Source of the DNA: Nereocystis luetkeana
Taxonomy: Eukaryota > Sar > Phaeophyceae > Laminariales > Laminariaceae
Reading direction: 5' to 3'
Assembly: GCA_031213475.1 (NCBI GenBank)
Contig: JARUPZ010000002.1
Coordinates: 8,232,830 to 8,296,829, forward strand
DNA length: 64,000 nucleotides
Part shown: positions 12,701 through 23,236 of the stretch, piece by piece
How the letters are laid out: each line of letters starts with the position of its first letter
How positions within the stretch are numbered: position 1 is the stretch's first letter
Program-made: the position numbers and the translations under genes
The notes under the pieces: generated by a model
What the model saw: only the letters and a program-made list of their open reading frames with translations
The model's database searches: none
Told to the model about the DNA's origin: nothing

Positions 12701-15700
12701 ACTTTAATCATCGTCGTCGCCTTTTTGCATTTTCATACCCGTCAATGCTGTTCCATTATTAGCCAAAAATCGCGCCCACGTCACCCCAAGTTGGCGTCGA
12801 CGTAACATTTTGACCGAGCAGCGCCATGAGCAAGCACCGCGCAAGAGAGTACAGAGGCGTTATCGTGTACAACTCTGTCCCGATATACGAGGGAATGTTT
12901 GAATACTCACACGAAGTGAAAGCAGATGTTAGCTGCTCGCGACACCGGAGACAGTTTTTTTTTTGTAGGCACCAGGATAAAGGGCCCTCCCACGTGACGG
13001 AGGCGATTACAAAGCTGTACGCATCGATCCGGAACCCGGCAGGTTTTTCAACCCAAGAAGCTTTTTTTTTCCTTTTTTTTTTGCGAACGAGGCGTTTTTG
13101 TTTTGTTTTCACGAAGTAATTGGTTCTGTATATACGAAACCACAAAACGATTGTGTACATATCATCTGTGCCGGCATGATAAGGTACCAGGTACCGCCAA
13201 CTTGCGAGTTTCCCAGTGACTGAAACGATAACAATGCTCTATCGATCGTAACGCCTCCGGGCTTTACAACCCCGGGGGATTTTTTGACGAGAACAATGTC
13301 GTGAATAAAGAGGAGGGGAAAAAAACGCTCGCACGCTGCTGTCCTGTAGAATGGCGCGGAACGAGAACGGTCCACACGAGATGGGGCGGCCTTTCGCTGT
13401 CTTGCGTATTCTGATGCCTCTGGCAATACTCTCATAGGTCTAGGTAATGCGTTTCGTCTTGTTTTTTGTGTGTGTACTAAGTACATAATCTCCTAGAACA
13501 TAAGCCGAAACGTATTACGTTTTTCTTGTTCAACCACAAACGATTATTTTGTTATTTTGTGAGCTTTCCCAATGACTGAAACGACAACAATGCTCTATCG
13601 ATCGTAGTGCCTCCGGCCTTTACAACCCCGGGGGACTTTTTGACGAGAACAAATGTCGTGTAATGAAGAGGAGGGGAAAAAAACGCTCGCACGCTGTTCT
13701 ACTGTAGAATGGCGTGGAACGAGAACGGTCGACACGAGATGTGGCGGCCTTTCGCTGCCTTGCGTAACGCCTTTGGCAATACTCTTAGCTGTCGAAATTG
13801 CGTTTCGTCTTGTTTTTTGTGTGTGTACAAAATCTCTCTAAATCATGAGCTGTTACGTGTTACCTTTTCTTTCTTTTTTCTTTTCTCCAGTCATGAACTA
13901 TTATTTTATTTTTTTGCGGGCTTTCCCAGTGACTGAAACGATAAAACGCTCTGTCGATCGTAACGCCTCCGGGCTTTACGAACCCCGGGGGAGTTTTTGA
14001 CGAGAACCATATCGTGGAACTCAAGAAGGGGAAATAAATAGAAAACAGTCGCTCAAGCCTCGTCGTGGCGGCAAAGAAGAAAGAGACGCGAAAATCGGTC
14101 GAAACGACATGTACGTAATAATACGCCTTCCTATCAGAGGCAGCCTGCCCGCCAGTTTTGTGTGTAGTGCTGCGTCCATGCGTGCGTAGTGGGTATAGCT
14201 GTTGAGGCTTGAGGTTGATGTGTATTTTTTCTTATTCAGAGCGGGTTTTATTCGAACAGACCACGATCTATCTGATCTTTGTATCTATCTGTCTACGGAT
14301 AGATCGCCTAGATCCCAAACCTGCGTTGTGAGATGCCTGTTGAGACTTGAGATCGATGTGCTTTTTCGGATTCAGAGCGGGGTTTGTTGGGACGGGTGAC
14401 AATCGATCTGATCTATCTATCTGTCTGTCTACAGACAGATCACCAATTGTAGATCCCGACCTGCGTAACGAGATGCCTGTTGAGACTTGAGGTTGGTGTG
14501 TTTTTTCGGATTCAGAGCGAGGTTTGTTGGAACAGCTGACGACCTATCTGATCTATCTGTCTGTCTCTCTAGAGCTAGCTCACCCAGGCCGTAACCTGCC
14601 CTCAGTTACGAGATGAAGTGCAAGATCTGTGCAGAACAGATATAACCCCGCAAAGCCGCCCTACGGTACAACAGATCGTGCAATTCCACTCGGTAACACG
14701 AGCTAGATAGATCGTAGATACAGACCAGGAATTTATTCCCCTCCCTGAAATATCTGTCAGGTCCCCCACGTGAAAATCGACGATCGGTCTGTGCCGGGTG
14801 GTGTGGAAAATGTCGTGAAGAAAAAAAGCAGTGAAGATTGCGTGTCGGCATGAAATGATGGCACAGCGCTGTGGTCCAGGGGTACACTACAATTCCAGGT
14901 ACCTAGCACCTGGTATCACTTTTGCGGGCTTTCCCAGTGAATGAAACGATAAAAATGCTCTATCGATCGGAAACCCTGGGCTTTACAACCCCGGGGTATT
15001 TTTTTTTGACGAGAACAACTTCGTTTAATACCAAAAGGAGGGAAATCGAAACGTCCGACCTTCCGCGGTCTTCTTGCGCGGCGCCGCCTGCCACCAAGTG
15101 TTCGTTTTTTCGTATCGTAACGTTTTTTTTCTTCAGTTACTTATTTTTTTGTGTACGATACCCTGGTATTTTCGTGTGTGCTTTTCATCAACGGTGCTGC
15201 AATAATTTTGTTGGTGTTTTTCTTTTTTTTCTTGTGATCCCACGTGCAAGCAAAGGCAACGCCGGTCTGTTTTATTGTGTGCACGCTCTTTTTTGTTTTC
15301 GTGGTGTGTATTTGTGTGCATGTGTGTGTATGCGCGTGCGCGCTTGCGTGTGCACCGTCGTGGCGGGATGCGCCCGTCCGACTGTTGCACCGCCCAGGCT
15401 TAGTTTATATATACGCGCCTGCCAAATTTCCATGCTCCCCCTCCTGGCAATGCCTCCGCTTCCCCCTTGCAGGGCCCGATCGAGAACGGCCCTTGCCTCT
15501 TCTGGAGCCATCGCCCGCGATGGACTGATGCCTAAGCTGCACGAGATGAGACAACTCGACCCCCCCCCCCGCACCCCAACCGCCCACTCCATTGCCGGTC
15601 TCCGATCCCGACCTTCGATATCTGACCCTTGCCTTATCTCGCCTTGCGTTGACTTCACCTGCTTTGGCTTCGACTTGGCTGGGTTTGATCAGCCTTGTTT

Positions 15701-18700
15701 CGCGTTTGACGTCGCACTGCGTTGAACTCACCTGACTTGGCTTGACTTGGCTTGGCTTTTCTAGCCTTGAGTGGACTTTCCTTGACCTTGCCTTGGCCTT
15801 GCCTTGCCTTGCCTTGCCTTGCCTTCCCTTCCCCGGCTTTCCGGACCCCGCAGATTGGTGTCCTGGTGTGCACCAACGAGCAGCGAACAAAACAGTGGGA
15901 AGGGTTCTGCGAGTGGATCGAGCGGCGCGGAAAGGAGCGGTACGACGTCATCATCGACGGAGCCAACGTTGGCTACTTCAAGAAGAACGCTGCATGCGCC
16001 GGAGAGCTGGCCGACCTGAGGCAGGTGGAGTGGGCGGTCAAGAAGTACGAGGGAGAGGTGAGGACTACAGCAGGCATGACAACAGCGGCAACGGTAGAAA
16101 ACAGCAGCAGCAGCATTGTTACCTGCACTGTAGCGGCAGCGGCATCGGCGCGAAGAGCCTGCGCTGGCGTCACTCACACGGTTGCTTCGGTGCGCTCTTT
16201 TGAATGCCGCATGTGATGGAGCTACTTTGCTGATTAAGGGCTGTACGGCGTGATGGGACATTTCCGAGCGCACAAAGCTGTATCGCATTCTGTAGACGAA
16301 TGCTATATGGAGAAGTTAGTACACGGGGGTAACGGCGAGAAGACGATCGCTCTCCTAGGAGATAGATGGTGGATACTGGCAGCCAAACAGAAAGGGACAA
16401 GACAGGCATTTTTTTTGTTGATGTAGCATAGGGGAAAAACGTAACGAGCGCACAGATGTTGGAGGCGTCTCCGCTGGAAGTAGGAACGGTGCTCCATCTC
16501 GAAAGGGATGCCAAATGAGTAAGGCGACCAACAAATGAGTACGCCCCGCCCCCCCCCCCACCCCCCCCCCCCTCCCCCCATCCATCGAGCCAACCTCGGC
16601 CGCACGCATCTCACGGCGTGTCCCTGTCGATGTGTTTATATGATTTATTATTTAGCTAATTACCAGGGTATACGAAATGCGCGCGTACTGCCTTTGCATT
16701 GGACAGGGTAAGAAGCCTTTGGTGGTGCTGCACAGCCGACACCTCGTGGAGAAACGGCTCTCGGCAGAGGCACAGGCGATTGTCACGCGGTGAGAAGAGA
16801 GCCCACGAGAAGTGGACGCGGGGGGGGTAGGGATACAGCGGGGGGGGGGGGGGGGGGGGGGGCGGGGGCGGGGGGGTACTCATTATCATGCATAGCCGCA
16901 GTCGTTTGACCATAGCCCCTCGCATCCCTACAATGCCGAGACGGAGCACGTCGGGTTTTCACCGGCCAGGCAGATATTGCTTGCACCAAGCGCGAGGCGC
17001 CGTGAGGTGTTGGGCGAGTCGCATGAAGGGTCAGCTGCATCCTATGATACTAAGAACCGCTTTAGAGACGGATTTTCTTGCCAATGGATGACAGCATCAA
17101 TGGATTGATGTATTTTCTGGTGTGGCCACTTCCAGAGACAGCAATGGGTTTACTATGTAACTGCCTAGTGGGTGCCTCACCATATACACACGACGTGATA
17201 CGATCACCCCCCTTGTACGGAGCAAAGGTTCTCCCCGCACAAAAATGATCTAACTCGACCGTCGACACGGAGGGAAACGTCCCGCTGCGCGAGATAAAAA
17301 TGATACTCGGCAGTCCTGAGGCGCGGTCGAGATATGTGCGGGACACGGGGACCGCCAATTAACGTAGCTAGCAACTACACCGCTGCCGCCGTTGCCCGGT
17401 GGGTCGCGCTGACTATGGTGGACGCATTCATAGGCCGTGAGCGCCGGGCTATACAACAAAGTATATACCTGGTACACTGCACGGCCTTTACATGTGGGAG
17501 TGTTGAGTCGTCGCAAAGGGATTTGCTGCCGGATCATGGCGTGTTGGGGGCGGCGGGCGTTAGAGTCGCCGGGTCGGTAGCCGAGAGTTGGCCGTCACCG
17601 CGAGAAACGCAGTAAACGGTGCGGTGCTTTGAATATTCCCGAAGTGGCGAGTCGAGCCGTGCGCCAGAACAGAGTGCGGGAAGGGAGGGGAGGGGAGGGG
17701 AGGGGAGATAAAAGGTGGAATAGGGTATAGAGGCGTTTCGTAGAGCAGAGCACACGGCGGGAGAGAGCTATCACTCTCTTTGGTGAAAGCGAGCGTGTTT
17801 GCTTGAGTGTTGACAGGGAGACTAATAATAGGCGGGGTCATTATATTAATAGTGATGCAGAGCCCAAGATAGGACTCAAAAAAAGAATCACAGACCGTGC
17901 ATCCCCCTATGTTCACACGCCATATTTGGGTTTCTGATTACTACCTGGTAGTTGGTATATACCCGCATGATGAGGGTGGCGCGTCCTTGCCGCTTTGTGT
18001 GCGTGTGTGTGTTTTTTTTCGGTAGCCCAAACAATGCAAGCGGGCCGCCGCCGTCGCCCCCGTTTATGATTTTTTTTTCACCCGTTATATACGATGATGT
18101 GTCGTTACTGCACGTAAGTAATCTCTCGTAGAGCGATAAGGTACGCGTATATGGTCGGAGGCGCAAGCCACGTCACGCCTCGTCCTACGTCATCGTTTCG
18201 TAAAATAGCTGCTATTACACGTTCTCACGGAGTTTTTTTTTTTTTTTCTTGATCGGGGGCATTCCCAACAGGTGGAAGGAGGCGGGCATCCTTCAGACTT
18301 GTGCGCCCAAGAACAATGACGACTGGTACTGGCTGCACGCGGCTGTGTACACGGGGGGGAAAGTGCTGGTGCTGACGAACGACGAGATGAGGGACCACCA
18401 CTTCTCGATGCTGTCGCACCGCTCGTTCCAACGGTGGAAGGAGAGACATCAGGTACTTCGAAGTAGCCCTGGTATAGTATAGCGCTCTGCCTTTTTTTTT
18501 TTTTTTTTTTTTTTCTTTTTCTTGTATTCTTCCGTCACCCCCTGCCCCCGTTGCTGCAGCATAGTATGTACACGTTGACGTATAATTAGCATGAACCAGC
18601 GTGCTTCGAAGTTTGTTTTTTCGCGAAGAGATGGGGCAGTGCTGCACGCTGAGCCGCTGCTGTATGTGCTACCAGGGTATGATGCCATTTACCTTTGTGG

Positions 18701-19536
18701 GACTTTGGAGAGGGCCTGCCTTTACCGTACCGTCTCATTGTCATATACCTGGTATTTATCAAGACAAACGTATACGAACCAGGTTGTGACCCACGTGTGG
18801 TTCCAGAGTTATGATAAGGAATGTGTTTGGTTGTAGACCTCTGCCCACTGGCCTACATGGCCACGTGACCAAGCCGTAATACGGGGGGGCATCGTAAGTA
18901 AGACCAAACCTTGTTAGTAAAAATAGGTAAATATATGGGTTTTTGTGTGTAACATAGGTCCTTTATTATGGTCCCCCGTAGTGGCTATTTAACAGGATAT
19001 TCCTAGGGACGCCTTTTCGAGTTCGTCCAATCTCGCAGTCGACTTAACAGTGTTGTCCAGGCCTCTCCACTCGCCACGTACCATTGATACCAGATAGGGT
19101 TACGAGTAGCATATCGGTATCCAGGAGCACACTATTAACGATATATATATTATACGTGGTATATTCAATCAGAATATTTCGGGCGTGCGCGCTCGAAAAA
19201 AACAAGTACGACATGCGAGATTCGAACTAACGACGTATCCTGTTGTTGGTGGTGTTGTTTGTATGAGCACCCCCGGCCCCCCCTTTGTGTTTGTTGTTGT
19301 TGGTGTTGTTCTATGAGCAGGCTCGCTTTCACTTCGGCGGTTGGAAAGACGACGTAAGAGAAGTGATCACGGACGAGCCTCCCCTGTACTCGAAGCGCAC
19401 GCAGAAGAGCAAGAGGTCGTTCCACGTACCCCTCCAAGGCTCCGGGGACTGGCTCTGCGCCACGCGGCAGCGGGTTGAGGCTGCCATGCCAAGCAGCGTC
19501 AGCAGCCAGCCAGCAGCCGTTACGGCCGGGAGATAG
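3746..19536 (+). CDS. PRORP: Proteinaceous RNase P (PRORP), nine exons, 949 residues
   Basis: Protein-only RNase P, the metal-dependent endonuclease that removes 5' leaders from precursor tRNAs. Exons: 3746-4252, 5787-6005, 6566-6717, 8579-8743, 9356-10478, 15854-16057, 16707-16789, 18272-18452, 19321-19536 (TAG). All introns are GT-AG and the exons total 950 codons in one frame. Residues about 125-376 form PPR-type helical repeats, e.g. MMAALEIHREMKSKGVK and VRTYAPLLEAYAG. Residues about 377-685 are an acidic, Ala-rich insertion. The split zinc site is Cys699-x2-Cys702 with His913 and Cys924. The NYN nuclease domain has DGAN (757-760), NNDDWYW with Asp834/Asp835, and NDEMRD (854-859); these match the four catalytic Asp of plant PRORPs. 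Typical PRORPs are about 500-570 residues; the extra length is the insertion plus a basic N-terminus with KRKR and RKRRK. These suggest nuclear location (inference), and no transit peptide is apparent. Confidence 0.95.
4804..4895. mobile_element. Decayed family-B MITE in PRORP intron 1
   Basis: The right arm, with CGGGACTGCA followed by TAGAAGGGTT, matches the family-B end. The left arm (GCCCGTTTTAG) is eroded. The rest of intron 1 (4253-5786) holds a short duplicated segment, GATTCGAGTTGGTGGCTG, near 4410 and 4541, and nothing else recognised. Confidence 0.4.
7053..7118 (+). repeat. Poly-C-tailed element family P, fragment in PRORP intron 3
   Basis: Contains CGAAAGGGATGCGTGGTCAA, then GCGAGCAGCAAATGAGTGCG and a C run. 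This is the 3' end shared with copies at 16345-16578, 38667-38715, 56849-56916, 57480-57620 and 62765-62998. It is preceded by another long C run at about 7026-7043. Confidence 0.6.
9480..10370 (+). repeat. Coding insertion in PRORP exon 5 with three Ala-rich tandem units
   Basis: Within exon 5, between the last helical repeat and the Cys-x2-Cys zinc residues, the frame stays open for about 310 codons of acidic and Ala/Pro-rich sequence. Three related units begin RETES/RETLS/RETES at about 9704, 9836 and 10025. Each then has a GCT-encoded poly-Ala run, a PNA(L/P)EKD box and, in the last two, a PPA...VDA(E/D)G segment. A Gly-rich GGGGGDGDV tract follows near 10310. No stop or frameshift interrupts it, which favours translation over intron retention. 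Confidence 0.7.
11025..11120. mobile_element. MITE-like element, family B, copy in PRORP intron 5
   Basis: Inverted arms with CTGCAGTCCCGTTCTGGGGA on the left and TTTTGTCCCCAAAACGAGAC on the right. Same family as 2321-2413, more diverged. Confidence 0.65.
11133..12510 (+). repeat. Tandem array of hairpin repeat family 1, seven full units plus one partial
   Basis: An 82-bp core recurs at 11133-11214, 11330-11411, 11539-11620, 11737-11818, 11941-12022, 12150-12231 and 12333-12415. A degraded 3' part is at 12466-12510. Two kinds of spacer separate the cores, giving 183-209 bp periods and a higher-order unit of about 400 bp. Each core can pair as TCCC...GGGA (closing stem), CGATA-TTAGCTC-TATCG (5-bp stem, 7-nt loop), CGGG...CCCG (11-nt loop) and ACGA-GAAAGAG-TCGT (7-nt loop). 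The core is far better conserved than the spacers. No reading frame is shared, and no known ribozyme or snoRNA consensus fits. Confidence 0.85.
13209..14034 (+). repeat. Hairpin repeat family 2, copies 1-3
   Basis: Copies at 13209-13321, 13565-13679 and 13922-14034 follow the family-1 plan with longer stems. The closing stem is TTTCCC...GGGAAA. The first hairpin is CGATA...TATCG, or CGATA...TGTCG with a G-U pair in copy 3. The second is an 8-bp CCTCCGGG...CCCGGGGG stem (7 bp in copy 2). The third is ACGAGAA...TCGT. CAGTGACTG, GCTCTATCG and TTGACGAGAA are shared with family 1. Flanks also repeat (ACGCTCGCACGCTG and a GCGTTTCGTCTTG segment), so the unit is about 355 bp. Confidence 0.8.
14201..14617 (+). 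repeat. Three-unit tandem repeat of about 140 bp with internal palindromes
   Basis: Units start at 14201, 14339 and 14479 with GTTGAGRCTTGAG. Each has TTCAGAGCG...GTTTGTTGG and then a GATCTATCT...CTGTCTGTCTACAGACAG palindrome, clearest in unit 2 near 14420-14445. Non-coding. Confidence 0.75.
14930..15045 (+). repeat. Hairpin repeat family 2, copy 4
   Basis: Same layout as 13209-14034, but the second stem reads ACCCTGGG...CCCGGGGT. The outer pair has changed from C-G to A-T on both sides, and the G-U position has moved, so pairing is kept while sequence changes. The closing stem TTTCCC...GGGAAA is retained. Confidence 0.75.
16345..16578 (+). repeat. Poly-C-tailed element family P, copy in PRORP intron 6
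   Basis: Matches 62765-62998 along most of its length: GATCGCT(C/A)TCCT, an ATAGATGGTGG-like segment, GCGAGCGC, TTGGAGGCGTCTC, TCTCGAAAGGGATG. It ends in long C runs. Most of intron 6 (16058-16706) is this element. Confidence 0.65.
16820..17262 (-). repeat. Poly-C-tailed element family R, 5'-truncated copy in PRORP intron 7
   Basis: Reverse orientation. The homopolymer tail appears as G runs (16820-16876), then GTACTCATTATCATGCATAG, CATCCCTACAATGCCG, the TTTCACCGGCCAGGCAGA segment and so on to TCTAACTCGACCG. The first 150 bp or so of the full-length element are absent. The tail starts only about 30 bp after the exon 7 donor. The rest of intron 7 (17263-18271) shows nothing recognised beyond (GGGGA)n near 17680-17705. 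Confidence 0.75.
18877..18982. mobile_element. MITE family A, copy in PRORP intron 8
   Basis: About 105 bp with inverted ends, TAATACGGGGGG...GGTCCCCCGTA, around TAGGTAAATATATGGG. Other copies are at 29090-29193, 54806-54912 and 59519-59625. Confidence 0.7.
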
Positions 19537-21405
19537 CGGGGCCTTCGTTGCGGAGAAAGCAAGCGAGCAATGAACGATAAGGGGCTTCTGACTGCAGTGG
19601 GAGTACATGCGGCAGGTCTGGGAGACAGGCTTGCCGGGTCCAGGAGACTAGCTTCATGCACTCGTGTATACCAGTACATACTTACAATACCTGGTACATT
19701 AGTAGTGGTAGAAAATATTTGTGTAATCACTGACTGCTATATGGTATACCAGGTGCCTGGTGCGCCGTAGCGTGCCCCCTCTTGCTGGTGGTATTGGTGG
19801 TGGTGGTGCTCATCGGAGAGGGGGCTTTCATTCCAGCCCTTGGTTTGTCGCCTCCTGTCCCTCATTTGGTCGGAGTGCGTGCTGCGACTCCCCGACCACG
19901 AGCGGGAGGCGAGCTGAGGTCGACATGACTTTAAAAGACAGGGGGGGTCTTACAAAAATGGCTCCCTCGCCACGAGCGGGAGGGGAGCCTCAGGTTAACG
20001 TGACTAAACGAAACATGGGTCTTTACAAAAAAGAAAAAAAAAAAAGAAGAGGAAAAATATCAACTGTGTGTGAGATCGAGGATTTTCGTCGAAAATCATC
20101 TTTGCGAGCTGTGTAAAGTGGGGCCTCTTCTTGTTTTTTTATAAATGCTGCTATAATATCCTTTATGTCTTATCAGTCTGTCTGTGCTTTTACTTGGGTA
20201 GCGCGATCAAGAGCGCTTCAGCCCCGCCTTGCGTCATGGACAGGAAGGCTTAGTGCCACAACCACAGTGGAACACGAGGTCTCGCGTCGCGTCGCGCCGA
20301 GCCGGTTGCTCTGAGCGGCCGACAATCCGGAGCCGATCCCCGAGCCGGTGCCCGAGGGGCGAGGCATTGCTCCTGGCTATGTGACAGTTCAGATAAAGAA
20401 ACAGGCATCTCGTTGGCTGATTGAGGCAATGAAGCCGGCGTTGCTTCTGGTTTCCACGGTTCAGATTATAATACAGTAGCAAGAAACAGGCCTCCCACTG
20501 GTCGATTGCAACAGTGCAGTGTGGCGGAATTGCACAACGACCTTGCATCCATCATCACATTTATCACACATAGCACAGCAGCAGCGCAGAAGTAGCAGAG
20601 GACAAAACAGCAGCAGCAGCAGCAGAACACCGAGTCTCATGCCGAGCCGTGGCCGTGGCACAATCTCCCGGCACAGTTCTAACAGCCATATACCCCCACA
20701 TCTATTTGCTGCTGACTTCAACTATTAATTACAATTCTGGCAGTTATTGGTTGGCCAAATACATGCCAGAGGCCGCTGGTTCTTTCTAGAAGATTGGTGC
20801 AGAATAGGGCCATTGAGGTTCCCCCACACTCGGAGAGGATAGGATCCGATCCCTTGATCCGAAATCCCTCCATGTATCTACAACTCCGACCAACCGGGGA
20901 CACATACGGTGATCCCCCGGGTCGATGCTGCCCCGCACGGTGTGGAAGCCCGACCCCGATCGACTGATCACTCATTCGCTGAGACTCATGGTGTCAGCGG
21001 TACCCGGGGAAGCTGGGGTTCCTTCCATACGTGCACAACTCCAACAGCCCGGGGACGAAAACAGATAGCCCCCGGGTCGATACCGCCCCGCTTGGTGGTC
21101 CTGACATTTTCGTGCTGAGTGATACATCACAACACACTACGGATACTACCCTTACCAGGTGCTTACATAATACTATGAGCAACACACTGTACAGGGATAG
21201 CGCCACGGGCGGAGCCGTAGCCGCATCGCAATTAAAACAAGAGCAAAATTGAGCCAGCGCTTGCTTTTCCGTCCTGCCCTTTATGTAGGACATTCTTTTT
21301 ACGCATGCCGCGATACTTTTTCTGGCTGCAACACAAAACCAAGACACCAAATTGAATGCGTATCCGCGTTTGTGTTTGCCTAAATTCTCACCCGCCCCCC
21401 ACCTA
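19537..21405. other. PRORP 3' flank and intergenic DNA with two small tandem duplications
   Basis: No further gene was seen. A segment of about 80 bp with CCACGAGCGGGAGG is duplicated at about 19898-20040. A segment of about 150 bp with CCGGGGACA...CCCCCGGGTCGAT is duplicated at about 20830-21110. CAG-rich DNA lies at 20575-20625. Confidence 0.5.
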
Positions 21406-21410
21406 TTAAT

Positions 21411-21669
21411 TAGGTTGGGTTGGCGTCGGCTGTCAACCTCACTGTAAAACATGTCGCTCACTCCTTGATGAGCTGAAACCAGGGTACCGTTTTTTTGTTC
21501 TTATCCTTTTGGCGGTCGGTAACAGCTTGTCCTTTTTTTGGCGGTCGGTAACAGCTGGTGGTCGAGTTAGATCCTTTGTGCGGGATGGAAAACCTATAAT
21601 ATCCTGCACAAGGGAATTGATCGTATCACGCATTGTTTGTGGTAAGGCACCCACGAGGCAGTGATATAA

Positions 21670-21706
<37 letters not shown>

Positions 21707-21998
21707 TCCCATTCATTGCTGTCTCTGGACGTGGCCACACCGGAAAATAAATCAATTCATTGAGGCTGCCATCCACATACAATACAAGCTAGCCTCACAA
21801 GCGTTTATTGTAGGATGCAGCTCACCTTTCATGCGACTCGCCCAACACCTCACGGCGCTTCGCGCTTGGTGCAAGCAATGTCTACCTGGCCGGTGAAAAC
21901 CCGACATGTTCTGTCCCGGCATTGTTGTAGGGATGCGAGGGGGCATGGCCATACGACTATATACTGCCATGCATGGGATCGAGTACCCCCCCCCCCCT
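21411..21998 (+). repeat. Poly-C-tailed element family R, near full-length copy
   Basis: Starts TAGGTTGGGTTGGCGTCGGC and ends ATGGGATCGAGTAC plus a C run. It carries a (GTA)13-type insertion at 21669-21706 and an internal duplication of GGCGGTCGGTAACAGCT. No open frame is conserved among copies. Confidence 0.8.
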
Positions 21999-22263
21999 CC
22001 GCCTCTTCGAAACTAATGCCCCTTCCGAGTTACCGCCGCTCGTGCCGTGCGTACGCGCACTGTTTGCATGTTGTGTTGGTTCAGAACCTCTCCCTTCTAC
22101 TGCTGCTGTGGAAATAAAAGGCGAAAAAGCTCGGCCGCTTGGAGAGAGGAGACAAAAAAAAGGGGACGAAAAATCCCATTCAGCGTGAACTGAAAAAGTC
22201 AAACAACAATGCACCATACATTCTTCATAATTCACGCCAGTCGGGTGTTTCGCCTCGTTTTCG

Positions 22264-23236
22264 GGGTGTGCACTATTTGACTTTTTCGTGGCAGTGCTGT
22301 GGCATTACCACGGCATGCCACGGTGACCCGCGGCAGTGCACACGGCATGTCGTGGCAGCCCACGGCATTTGTCATGGCTTATCATGGCATGCCACGGAAC
22401 AACTGCCACGGCAAGCCCTACGGCAAGCGCCACGGATATCCCTACGGGGCGCCCCGGCAAGCCACGGCAAGCCTCGCGGAAGATGACAAAACCCATGGCT
22501 TGCCACGGTAATGCCCACGGCATACCATGGCGGTCAACGGCAAGTTCCACGGCAAAACCCACGGCAATATCCACGGCAAGGCCCACGGTAATCTAGGCGG
22601 CAGTCTCTCTACTACTGAATCCACCCTGTGACGGAGTGAGATCAGCCCCGGGTGGGATTCGCGCTCGGTGGGATCAGGGGGCCCGGTGGGCCTCCGGTGG
22701 CTTTTGTTTCTGCACTTTGTGGGAGGGGCCAGTCCGAGTGGGATTATGGGACCGGGTGGGTCTCCGGCGGCTCCTGTGGACGGCAGGGCCATGGCTTTCC
22801 GTGGACATTGCCGTGAACCCCGCCGTTGGGATTCCCTTGGGGCTTGCCGCGCGGGGCTGCCGCGGATATTACTGTGGGGCTTGCGGTGAATATTGGCATG
22901 GGGCTTGCCATGGACATTGCCGCGGAGCTTGCCTTGGGAATTTCCGCGGGCCGTTCCGTGATGCTTGCCGTGGAGGGTTTGCCGTGGCACGTGCCGGGGT
23001 AGTTCCCTGCGCAGCCATGGGAAGTTCCACGGCACGTGCTGTGGGCACAACCAAAGCACGTGCCGTGGTAAGCGACCACGATCGATGGCAACCCGTGTGC
23101 CATACCGTGGCAAGCCGCGGGTCGGCTTGCCATGGCGGTGACCGTGGAAGTGCCACGGCATGACCACGGTAGTGCCGCGGCATGCCGTGGACACTGCCGT
23201 GGCATGCCACTGAAAAGTCAAACGATGTGTACCCGT
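22264..23236. mobile_element. Foldback element built from CCACGGCA repeats
   Basis: The termini are inverted: GTGCACTATTTGACTTTT on the left, and AAAAGTCAAACGATGTGTAC on the right. The left arm (to about 22600) is dense in CCACGGCA. The right arm (from about 22780) is dense in its complement TGCCGTGG. The unique centre (about 22610-22780) repeats GGTGGGAT-type words. A second, solo right-end-like sequence, CTGAAAAAGTCAAACAACAA, lies at about 22190-22210. Long frames on both strands come from repeat periodicity, not from genes. Confidence 0.75.

Larger units (their letters stand above)
10479..15853 (+). other. PRORP intron 5, 5.4 kb, rich in tandem structured repeats
   Basis: Intron from CAG|GTGGGG to CCGCAG|ATTGG. 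In order it holds a family-B MITE (11025-11120), seven copies of hairpin repeat family 1 (11133-12415) with a partial copy to 12510, three copies of family 2 (13209-14034), a three-unit tandem repeat (14201-14617), a fourth family-2 copy (14930-15045), a T/GT-rich stretch (15100-15360) and a CCTTG-rich stretch (15720-15840) before the acceptor. Confidence 0.85.

Noticed and set aside
11133..15045. Hammerhead ribozyme or box C/D snoRNA in the intronic repeats
   Set aside because: GACGAGAAA and GTGATGA look suggestive. A hammerhead needs CUGANGA before GAAA in the right order, and the C is missing. A snoRNA needs a downstream CUGA box D with a terminal stem, and none is placed correctly.
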